A DNA stretch of 59,118 bases, taken from assembly GCF_902706185.1 (NCBI RefSeq), contig NZ_CACSJM010000014.1, positions 1-59,118 of the forward strand, in the 5' to 3' direction. This stretch comes from Roseomonas sp. 18066 (GTDB lineage: Bacteria; Pseudomonadota; Alphaproteobacteria; Acetobacterales; Acetobacteraceae). The translations under genes and the position numbers were made by a program. The notes beneath the pieces were generated by a model. The model saw nothing but the letters and a program-made list of their open reading frames with translations, ran no database searches and was not told the origin of the DNA. Positions 53,044-59,118 of the stretch are shown here, in pieces (the first letter of the stretch is position 1; each line of letters begins with the position of its first letter).

Positions 53044-54069
53044 TCAGACCAGCGCGGCGCCCTGGGTGTTGACGTAGATCGAATACAGCGACTTGCTGGC
53101 CGCCATGAACAGCCGGTTGCGGTGCCGGCCGCCGAAGGCCAGGTTGGCGCAGCGCTCCGGCAGGGCGATATGGCCGATCGGCTTGCCGTCGCGGTTGATG
53201 ATGCGCACCCCGTCCAGCGCGTCGCTGCCCATGCCCCAGCCGCACCAGAGATTGCCGTCGACATCGACGCGGAAGCCGTCCGGCGTCTCGCCCTCGGCGC
53301 AGGTGACCAAAGCGCGGCCGGCGCCGATCCCCTGGCCGTCCGGGTTGACGTCGAAGCTGCGGATGACGCGCGGCGTCAGCCCGCCCTCGATGACATAGAG
53401 CAGCTTCTCGTCCGGGCTGAAGGCCAGGCCGTTGGGGCGGTTCAGCCGGTCGGTGACCAGGGTCACGGCGCGGCTGGCGGGGTCGATGCGGTAGAGGCTG
53501 GTGGGCAGCTCGACCGGCGCGGGCTCGCCCTCGTAATGGCCGAGGATGCCGAAAGGCGGGTCGGTGAACCAGACGCTGCCATCCGACTTGACCACCACGT
53601 CATTGGGAGAATTCAGCCGCTTGCCGTCGAAGCTGTCGGCGAGCACGGTGATGGCGCCGTCGAACTCGGTGCGGGTGACGCGGCGCGTCAGGTGCTCGCA
53701 GGTGATCAGCCGGCCCTGGCGGTCGCGCGCATTGCCGTTGGCGAAGTTGGCAGGCTTGCGGAATTCCTCGACACGACCAGAAACCTCGCTCCAGCGCAGC
53801 AGCCGGTTGTTCGGGATGTCGCTCCAGATCAGCGCGCGCTGGTCGCCCATCCAGACCGGGCCTTCCGACCAGCGGCCGCCGGTCCACAGCCGCTCGACCG
53901 CGCCGGCCGCCAGGCGATAGCGGGCGAAGCTGGGGTCGAGGATGCGGATCGCCGGATCGGGATAGCGCTCGGTGGGCGTCCATTGCGCCCGCGCCGGCGC
54001 CGCCAGCATGGCGGCGCCCAGCCCCAGCCCGGCGCCCAACAACCCGCGCCGCTGCGTCATCTTGTTCAT
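53044..54069 (-). CDS. SMP-30/gluconolactonase-like secreted beta-propeller protein
   Basis: A 341-residue protein with a Tat-like signal (QRRGLLGAGLGLG, cleavage after APARA). It then has an SMP-30/gluconolactonase/LRE beta-propeller. Family features include SEGPVWMGDQRALIWSDIPNNRLLRW, the metal-binding RLNSPNDVVVKSDGSVWFTDP and RPNGLAFSPDEKLLYVIE segments and DGFRVDVDGNLWCGWG. These enzymes hydrolyse sugar lactones in a metal-dependent way. Periplasmic location is suggested by the signal. The ATG follows AGGAAC. Its neighbours (TetR and LysR regulators) do not reveal its pathway. Confidence 0.9.
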   Translation of the reverse strand: MNKMTQRRGLLGAGLGLGAAMLAAPARAQWTPTERYPDPAIRILDPSFARYRLAAGAVERLWTGGRWSEGPVWMGDQRALIWSDIPNNRLLRWSEVSGRVEEFRKPANFANGNARDRQGRLITCEHLTRRVTRTEFDGAITVLADSFDGKRLNSPNDVVVKSDGSVWFTDPPFGILGHYEGEPAPVELPTSLYRIDPASRAVTLVTDRLNRPNGLAFSPDEKLLYVIEGGLTPRVIRSFDVNPDGQGIGAGRALVTCAEGETPDGFRVDVDGNLWCGWGMGSDALDGVRIINRDGKPIGHIALPERCANLAFGGRHRNRLFMAASKSLYSIYVNTQGAALV

Positions 54070-54139
54070 TCTGGGTTCCTCCCCTGATTCTCAAGGAAGC
54101 CCAAGCGGTAGCATTGTATGACGTCATACATCAACGCCG

Positions 54140-54625
54140 TCATGCGCGGCGGCGGGAGGCCCGGCGCAGGTGCAGGATCTGGGCCGAGAGGCCGATGACC
54201 AGCATCGCCAGCAGGCTGGCCTGGGCGCCCAGCAGCAGCGGCGAGGCCGGGTCGGTGACGAAGGGATGGCCGTCCGGCACCCGGCGCAGGATCTCGGTGA
54301 CCGTCGGCACCATCAGCAGGAAGGCGGTCAGGCTCAGCAGGATGGTCTCCAGGTAGCGCGCCGCGGCGCCGAGGCGCGGGACGCGGCCGACGCCATAGCC
54401 GGCCAGCAGCAGCAGCAGGGTCACCGCGCCGATGACATGCCCCGCCGCCTGGTGCGCCACCAGGAAGACGGTCAGCCCGCCGATCAGCATGGCGACGAGA
54501 TAGCCGAGCCCCGGCAGCGAGCGCGGCACGATCCGCCCGTGGCGGGCGAACATGTAGAGGGCCAGCGGGATGGCGGGCAGGCTGCCGAGCGTGTGCAGCC
54601 AGCCGGGCGGCGAGATTCCGAACAT
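54140..54625 (-). CDS. Small integral membrane protein of unknown function
   Basis: A 161-residue protein with four or five predicted membrane helices (near 12-26, 38-58, 64-84, 94-114 and 130-150) and a basic C-terminal tail. I recognise no family with confidence. The ATG has GGGAG upstream, directly beside an operator-like palindrome (54634-54645) identical to the one before the TetR gene 56 bases upstream. It is therefore the likely target of that repressor. Confidence 0.75.
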   Translation of the reverse strand: MFGISPPGWLHTLGSLPAIPLALYMFARHGRIVPRSLPGLGYLVAMLIGGLTVFLVAHQAAGHVIGAVTLLLLLAGYGVGRVPRLGAAARYLETILLSLTAFLLMVPTVTEILRRVPDGHPFVTDPASPLLLGAQASLLAMLVIGLSAQILHLRRASRRRA

Positions 54626-54633
54626 GACATCTC

Positions 54634-54645
54634 CCTTCTAGTAGG
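54634..54645. promoter_or_regulatory. TetR operator-like palindrome, site 2
   Basis: CCTTCTAGTAGG matches the site at 55294-55305 base for base. It is symmetric as CCT-N-CTAG-N-AGG and overlaps the leader and ribosome site of the small membrane-protein gene. Confidence 0.6.
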
Positions 54646-54681
54646 TAGGTTGAAAGGCCAAAAAAACGCCGCGCCGGCCGC

Positions 54682-55281
54682 TCACGCCGCGAGCGGCGCG
54701 GCGAGGCGGGCCAGCAGCGGCCGGGTCACCGCCGCGAAGATCGACGGGTCGCCATAGGCCCGCGCCGACAGCATCGCGCCATGGACGGTCGCCATGAAGG
54801 CCTCGGCCTCCTCGGCGGGGCTGGCCGCCAGGCGCAGCCGGCCCTGCGCCGCGCCGCGCGCCAGCACCGCCGCCAGCCAGCGTGACAGCGCGCGGAAATG
54901 CGCCTGCACCTCGAGGGCCACCGGCTCCGGCAAGGCGGGCAGCTGGCTGGCCAGCAGGGCGCAGAGGCAGAAGGGCGGGCCGGCATCGGCGATGCAGGCC
55001 TGCCAATGGCCGAGATAGGCGCCCAGCTGCGCCGCCGGGTCGGGGATCTCGGCCTCGAGCATCGCCATGCCCGCCGCCGCCGCCTCCCGGTGCCGGGCGA
55101 CCAGGCTGCGGACCAGCTCGACCTTGGTCGGGAAATGGTGGTGGATGCTGGCCTTCCGGATGCCGACCACCGCGGCGATGTCGGCATAGCTGAAGCCGTT
55201 GTAGCCGCCCTCGACGATCAGGCCGCGGGCGCAGGCCAGGATGTCGTCAGCAGTGGTCGAGGGGGTCTGGAGGCTGCCCAT
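54682..55281 (-). CDS. TetR-family transcriptional regulator
   Basis: A 199-residue regulator with an N-terminal helix-turn-helix (about 10-58, GYNGFSYADIAAVVGIRKASIHHHFPTKVEL) and a helical ligand-binding domain resembling the TetR_C group of YcdC/AcrR relatives. Identical 12-base palindromes lie just upstream of its own start (55294) and before the next gene (54634). This suggests autoregulation and repression of the small membrane-protein gene. Ligand unknown. Confidence 0.92.
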   Translation of the reverse strand: MGSLQTPSTTADDILACARGLIVEGGYNGFSYADIAAVVGIRKASIHHHFPTKVELVRSLVARHREAAAAGMAMLEAEIPDPAAQLGAYLGHWQACIADAGPPFCLCALLASQLPALPEPVALEVQAHFRALSRWLAAVLARGAAQGRLRLAASPAEEAEAFMATVHGAMLSARAYGDPSIFAAVTRPLLARLAAPLAA

Positions 55282-55293
55282 GCCGTCTGCCTA

Positions 55294-55305
55294 CCTTCTA
55301 GTAGG
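55294..55305. promoter_or_regulatory. TetR operator-like palindrome, site 1
   Basis: CCTTCTAGTAGG, 12 bases upstream of the TetR ATG, identical to 54634-54645. The finding of two identical palindromes at both promoters makes it the probable binding site of this TetR. Confidence 0.6.
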
Positions 55306-55451
55306 ACGGCCGTCAAGCATCCCAGTCTGTCCCGTCTCGAATCGCGAGAATGGTTAATTAAATGTCAGCACCCTTTCCCTAAACCCCACGCTCTGGACAA
55401 AGCTTTCGACGAGCGGCGCCCCCCAGGGGGGCAGGCCCAAAAGGGGATGGC

Positions 55452-57560
55452 ATGGTGGAGAGCACGAAAGCGCGGGGCATGTCGGTGCGCGGCATGTCCG
55501 TGCGGGGCATTCTGGGCGCGGTGATCGGCGCGCTCGGCGTGCTGGGCGTGGCCACCAGCGGCGCCGATGTCTGGCATGGCTGGCAGGCGCGCGGCCAGGC
55601 CGAGCGGGTCGCCACCCTGTCGCGCATCGATGCCGCGCTGTTCGACACGTTGAACGCCGCCCGCGTCGAGCGCGCCGCCATGCTGGCCGCCCTCGCCGGC
55701 CAGGGCCCGGCCGATGCCGCCGCCACCACCCGCATCGCCGAGCTGCGCGGCCGGGCGAACGCCGCCTTCGCCGAGGCGCAGCGCCGCATGGCCAGCGCGC
55801 AGCTCGATGCCGGGCTGACCGGCGCCCTGGCCTCGGCGCAGGCGGCCATGACCGCGCTGCGCGGCCGGGTCGACAGCGCGGTGACGGGGGCCAGCCGCGA
55901 GGCCGAGGCCTCCGCCGCCGCCGCGCGCGAGACCCAGGCCTATCTGGATGCGCTGACGCGGGCCGACGCGGCGCTGACCGACATCATCCTGCGCGCCAAT
56001 CCGGGCATCGGCCAGCTGCTGGGGATGAAGCAGGCGGTCTGGGGCGCGCGGCTCGCCGCCGGCGGCATCGGCGGCATGTCCGAGGTGCTGCTGGCCGCCC
56101 GCCGCGCGCCGACGCCGGCCGAGGTCGCGACGGCGGCCGAGCTGCGCGGCCAGGTCGCCGCCATGTGGGCCCAGGCCCAGGCCATCGCCGCCCGCCCCGA
56201 GATGCCGCAGAGCCTGCGCGACGCGCTGGCGCCGCTGGCCGAGCGCTTCCCCGGCGCCTTCATCGCCCGCCAGCGCGCGGTGGCCGACGACCTGGCCGCC
56301 GGCCGCCCGGCCATGCCGCTGGCCGATTTCCAGCGCGCCAGCGCCGGCGACGTGACCGCCGTCGGCGAGGTGTCTCTCCTGGCCCTGCGCGAGCTGGTGG
56401 CGCGCGCCGATGCCGAGGCGTCGTCCGCCACCACCGCGCTGGCCCTGTCGGGGCTGGTGCTGCTGGCGGCGCTGGCGCTGATGCTGGGCGGGCTGCTGCT
56501 GGTCAGCCGCCGGGTGATCCGCCCGATCGGCGCCATGACGGCCACCATGCAGCGCCTGGCCGCCGGCGAGCTGGCGGTGGCCATCCCCGGCCTCGGCCGC
56601 GGCGACGAGATCGGCCGCATGGCCGCCGCCACCGAGGTTTTTCGGAGCGGCCTGCAGACCGCCGCCCGCCTGGCGGAGGAACAGGCCGCCGAGCGCGCCG
56701 TGAAGGAAAAGCGCGCGGCGGCCCTGGCCAATCTGGTGCAGGGCTTCGAGGGCCGGGTCGGCGCGCTGGTCTCGCTGCTGGCCAGCGCCGCCGGCCAGCT
56801 GGAGGGCACCGCGCGCGGCATGTCCGACACCGCGGGCGCCACCGACGACCAGGCCGGCCGGGTCTCGGTCGCGGCCGGCGAATCCAGCCGCGGCGTGCAG
56901 ACGGTGGCGGCGGCGGCCGAGGAGCTCTCGGCCTCGATCGCCGAGATCAGCCGCCAGGTGTCCCAGGCCAGCGGCGTCACCGCCCGCGCGGTGGAGGATG
57001 CCCGCCGCACCGACGGCGCCATGCGGGCGCTGGCCGAGAATGCCCAGCGCATCGGCGAGGTGGTCGGCCTGATCAGCAGCATCGCCAGCCAGACCAACCT
57101 GCTGGCGCTGAACGCCACGATCGAGGCGGCGCGCGCGGGCGAAGCGGGCAAGGGCTTCGCGGTCGTCGCCTCCGAGGTGAAGAACCTGGCCAGCCAGACC
57201 GCCCGCGCGACCGAGGAGATCGGCGTGCAGATCGCCACCATCCAGGCCGCGACCCGCGAGGCGGTGGGCGCGCTGGAGGGGATCAGCGCCACCATCGCCG
57301 AGGTCAGCAGCACCACGGTCAGCATCGCCAGCGCGGTGGAGGAGCAGACCGCCGCCACCGCCGAGATCGCGCGGACCGTGCAGCAGACCGCCCAGGCGAC
57401 CGAGCAGGTGACGGTCAACATCGCCTCGGTCAGCGCCGGCGCGCAGCAGACCGGCTCGGCCGCCGGCGAGGTGCTGTCGGCCGCGACCGCGCTGTCCGGC
57501 CAGTCGGACAAGCTGCGCGCCGAGGTCAACGACTTCGTCCACCAGGTCCGCGCGGCCTGA
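55452..57560 (+). CDS. Membrane methyl-accepting chemotaxis protein
   Basis: A 702-residue transmembrane chemoreceptor. TM1 at about 17-37, a helical periplasmic sensor (about 40-325), TM2 at about 333-355, a HAMP domain (about 356-410) and a cytoplasmic signalling domain. The conserved tip [35 protein letters not shown] is near 550-585. There is no C-terminal CheR-binding pentapeptide. Odd feature: the first residues contain a short direct repeat, [12 protein letters not shown], encoded by a near-perfect 15-base duplication. The ATG follows AAGGGGATGGC. It is monocistronic, with a small perfect GC palindrome upstream at 55417-55431. Confidence 0.94.
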   Translation: MVESTKARGMSVRGMSVRGILGAVIGALGVLGVATSGADVWHGWQARGQAERVATLSRIDAALFDTLNAARVERAAMLAALAGQGPADAAATTRIAELRGRANAAFAEAQRRMASAQLDAGLTGALASAQAAMTALRGRVDSAVTGASREAEASAAAARETQAYLDALTRADAALTDIILRANPGIGQLLGMKQAVWGARLAAGGIGGMSEVLLAARRAPTPAEVATAAELRGQVAAMWAQAQAIAARPEMPQSLRDALAPLAERFPGAFIARQRAVADDLAAGRPAMPLADFQRASAGDVTAVGEVSLLALRELVARADAEASSATTALALSGLVLLAALALMLGGLLLVSRRVIRPIGAMTATMQRLAAGELAVAIPGLGRGDEIGRMAAATEVFRSGLQTAARLAEEQAAERAVKEKRAAALANLVQGFEGRVGALVSLLASAAGQLEGTARGMSDTAGATDDQAGRVSVAAGESSRGVQTVAAAAEELSASIAEISRQVSQASGVTARAVEDARRTDGAMRALAENAQRIGEVVGLISSIASQTNLLALNATIEAARAGEAGKGFAVVASEVKNLASQTARATEEIGVQIATIQAATREAVGALEGISATIAEVSSTTVSIASAVEEQTAATAEIARTVQQTAQATEQVTVNIASVSAGAQQTGSAAGEVLSAATALSGQSDKLRAEVNDFVHQVRAA

Positions 57561-57563
57561 GCA

Positions 57564-57589
57564 GGGCTGCACCGGCGGGCTGCACCGGC
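57564..57589 (+). repeat. 13-bp tandem duplication downstream of the MCP gene
   Basis: Two perfect head-to-tail copies of GGGCTGCACCGGC start three bases after the MCP stop. The second copy overlaps the following hairpin. Confidence 0.9.
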
Positions 57590-57614
57590 GGCTTGCGGGG
57601 CACGCAACCGCCGG
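57585..57614 (+). terminator. Hairpin after the MCP gene
   Basis: CCGGCGG and TTGCG pair with CGCAA and CCGCCGG, with one bulged C and a five-base loop, 24 bases past the MCP stop. No U-run follows, so it is a likely but not classical terminator. Confidence 0.5.
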
Positions 57615-57722
57615 CGCTCACCCGATGGCAACCGGCAGGGGTGCAGCATCGTTGACCGGAAGCACGGACTTGGCCAAGCACGCCAGGCGCCGCGCCAACA
57701 CCCGGCGGAGCGTTCCTGATCC

Positions 57723-58958
57723 ATGGCCTCTCAACGCAGCCAGCGCGGCTTAGACTGGCTGACCTTCTTCGCGGCGGATGTGCAGACCGGCTTCGGTCCC
57801 TTCATCGCCGTCTACCTGACCGCCAAATCCTGGACCGAGGCCGAGATCGGCCTGGCGCTGAGCGTCGGCAGCCTGACCGCCATGCTCAGCCAGGTGCCGG
57901 CCGGCATGCTGGTCGACGCCACGCCGCACAAGCGGCTGGCCGCCCTGCTGGCGCTGCTGGCCATCGCCGGCAGCGCGGTGCTGCTGGCGCTGTTCCCCTC
58001 CACCTGGCCGGTGCTGGCGGCGGAAGTGCTGCACGGCTTCGCCAGCTGCGTGCTGGTGCCGGCGCTGGCCGCCATCAGCCTGGCCCTCGTCGGCCGCAAG
58101 AAGCTGAGCGAGCGGCTCGGGCGCAACGGCCGCTACGCCTCGCTGGGCAATGCGGCGGCGGCCGCCCTGCTCGGCCTGACCGGCGCCTATGTCTCGGGCG
58201 AGGCGGTGTTCTGGTTCACCGCGGCGCTGACCATCCCGGCGATCCTGTCGCTGCAGCTGATCTCGGCCAAGGACCTGGCGGAGCGGGTGAAGCGCGCCCG
58301 CGGCAGCGGCAGCGGCGAGGGCGGCATCAAGGACCTGCTGCTGCAGCGCGGCGTGCTGGTCTTCGCCGGCTGCTGCCTGCTGTTCACCCTGTCCAACGCC
58401 GCCATGCTGCCGCTGGCCAGCGCCGGCATGACGCAGGAGGCGGGCGAGCGCGCCAACCTGTTCGTCGCCGGCGGGCTGGTGGTCAGCCAGGTGGTGGTCG
58501 CCATGATCTCGCCCTGGATCGGCCGGCTGGCCGAGCAGCATGGCCGCCGCCTGCTGCTGCTCGCGGGGGTGGCGGTGCTGCCGGTGCGCGGCGCGCTGCT
58601 GGCGATGCTGAGCGGCCCGCCGGTGCTGCTGGCGTCGCAGGCGCTGGACGGGCTGACCGCCGGCGTCTTCGCCGTGCTGGTGCCGCTGATCGCCGCCGAC
58701 CTGACGCGGGGCACCAACCGCTTCAACCTGTGCATGGGGCTGTTCGGCCTGGCGGTGGGCATCGGCGCCACGGTCAGCACCGCCGCCGCCGGGCTGGTCG
58801 CCGCCTGGCTGGGGCCGTGGATCGCCTTTGCCGGGCTGGGCGCCGTGGGGCTGGCCACCTTCCTGCTGGTGCTGCTGGCCATGCCGGAGACCAAGGCCGG
58901 CCGCGCCATGCCGGGGGATGCCGATCGCGCCGCCCCGGCGGCCGAGCCCGCCGCGTGA
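57723..58958 (+). CDS. MFS transporter
   Basis: A 411-residue major facilitator protein with 12 predicted helices. It opens with GLDWLTFFAADVQTGFGPFIAVYLT, a recognisable start of a proteobacterial MFS group annotated as drug or metabolite transporters. The signature between helices 2 and 3 reads GMLVDATPHKR. The start ATG is preceded distantly by GGAG. It lies about 160 bases past the MCP gene with hairpin and repeats between, so it is its own unit. A 33-base segment of it (58815-58847) recurs inverted at the contig end. Substrate unknown. Confidence 0.88.
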   Translation: MASQRSQRGLDWLTFFAADVQTGFGPFIAVYLTAKSWTEAEIGLALSVGSLTAMLSQVPAGMLVDATPHKRLAALLALLAIAGSAVLLALFPSTWPVLAAEVLHGFASCVLVPALAAISLALVGRKKLSERLGRNGRYASLGNAAAAALLGLTGAYVSGEAVFWFTAALTIPAILSLQLISAKDLAERVKRARGSGSGEGGIKDLLLQRGVLVFAGCCLLFTLSNAAMLPLASAGMTQEAGERANLFVAGGLVVSQVVVAMISPWIGRLAEQHGRRLLLLAGVAVLPVRGALLAMLSGPPVLLASQALDGLTAGVFAVLVPLIAADLTRGTNRFNLCMGLFGLAVGIGATVSTAAAGLVAAWLGPWIAFAGLGAVGLATFLLVLLAMPETKAGRAMPGDADRAAPAAEPAA

Positions 58959-58993
58959 CGGGGGAGGCATCGATAAAGGGGACTGGACGCAAG

Positions 58994-59008
58994 TGCGCAT
59001 CAGTCGCA
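58994..59008 (+). promoter_or_regulatory. Putative Fur box before the truncated last gene
   Basis: TGCGCATCAGTCGCA matches 12 of 15 bases of the palindrome TGCGAATGATTCGCA. It shares the 13-base core ATCAGTCGCAATA with the Fur box region at 3301-3313. It lies 45 bases upstream of a good ribosome site and ATG at 59053. Confidence 0.5.
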
Positions 59009-59052
59009 ATAAGGCGCCCCGCCTGATCGAAGACCGCTTGGAAGGCCGACCG

Positions 59053-59118
59053 ATGCCGCATGCCCCCCTCCCCCGCCTCCTAATGCACGGCGCCCAGCCC
59101 GGCAAAGGCGATCCACGG
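59053..59118 (+). CDS. 5' fragment of a gene cut off by the contig end (possible iron-regulated gene)
   Basis: An open frame begins at ATG 59053 with GGAAGG eight bases upstream and stays open to the end of the window (22 codons, starting MPHAPLPRLL). Only the first 11 codons are trustworthy, because bases 59086-59118 are an inverted copy of 58815-58847 and may be artefact. The product cannot be identified. The Fur box upstream suggests an iron-uptake or iron-stress gene. Confidence 0.45.
   Translation, partial: MPHAPLPRLLMHGAQPGKGDPR
59086..59118 (-). repeat. 33-bp inverted copy of 58815-58847 at the contig end (probable fold-back artefact)
   Basis: The last 33 bases are the exact reverse complement of 58815-58847 inside the preceding MFS gene. 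The match stops only because the contig ends. An exact coding fragment copied in reverse at a contig terminus is typical of a chimeric read or an assembly-graph end. Confidence 0.85.

Noticed and set aside
55350..55357. CtrA half-site (TTAACCAT on the minus strand) upstream of the membrane MCP
   Set aside because: Only one half is present; the second TTAA at the required spacing is absent (TCAG instead). Too weak to list.
55417..55431. Terminator upstream of the MCP gene
   Set aside because: GCCCCCC-A-GGGGGGC is a perfect palindrome, but with a one-base centre it has no workable loop without opening the stem. It has no U-run and no gene ending nearby.

Overview
The window is about three-quarters G+C, densely packed with genes, and rich in TonB receptors, orphan tripartite-transporter binding proteins and DMT/MFS exporters. 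This gene content and style (DctBD/DctA, DUF3141-pta-ackA-fabI, Tat-exported TctC proteins) fits an alphaproteobacterium of the Acetobacteraceae, Roseomonas-like. That placement is inferred from gene content; there is no rRNA in the window. No tRNA, rRNA, CRISPR array, insertion sequence or intact prophage was seen. The window looks like one whole draft contig. Bases 1-66 are an Illumina Nextera P5/i5 adapter rather than genome, and the last 33 bases are an exact reverse complement of an internal stretch of the last complete gene, which looks like a fold-back artefact.

Layout. 67-4335: iron island with a Fur box between a TonB receptor/MFS siderophore-transporter pair and an AraC regulator. 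4345-12276: SDR, small secreted protein, 2-hydroxyacid dehydrogenase, CheY/KaiC-like pair, M48 membrane protease, and a TetR/GST divergent pair with an operator. 12334-17099: DctA with a sigma-54 promoter, divergent from dctB-dctD. 17142-17948: class II aldolase-like protein. 18226-23321: DUF3141-pta-ackA-fabI operon. 23370-27890: GMC oxidoreductase, dgoK-dgoA and a nitronate monooxygenase. 27959-35338: 56-residue protein, globin-MCP-PilZ receptor, MFS plus tandem YciI protein, a holin-muramidase fusion bracketed by inverted palindromic repeats, and a diguanylate cyclase. 35490-44110: a Fur-boxed FecI/FecR/TonB-receptor signalling system downstream of a coupled AfsR-like regulator and orphan solute-binding protein. 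44450-48571: tctBAC with a DMT exporter. 48754-49368: two small genes behind a possible alphaproteobacterial SOS box. 49379-55305: MFS, LysR-DoxX-VOC, SMP-30-like protein, and a TetR with two matching operators. 55452-59118: membrane MCP, MFS transporter, and a third Fur box before a gene cut off by the contig end.

The main themes are iron acquisition under Fur (three candidate boxes), organic-acid uptake (Dct, Tct) and signal transduction (two MCPs, DGC, CheY/KaiC). The items most worth a second look are the holin-muramidase fusion between 53-bp inverted palindromes, the globin-MCP-PilZ receptor, the SOS-box gene pair, and the AfsR/solute-binding-protein pair joined to a FecIRA system. Start codons were chosen by reading for ribosome binding sites. 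Several starts (TTG/GTG) are uncertain and flagged.
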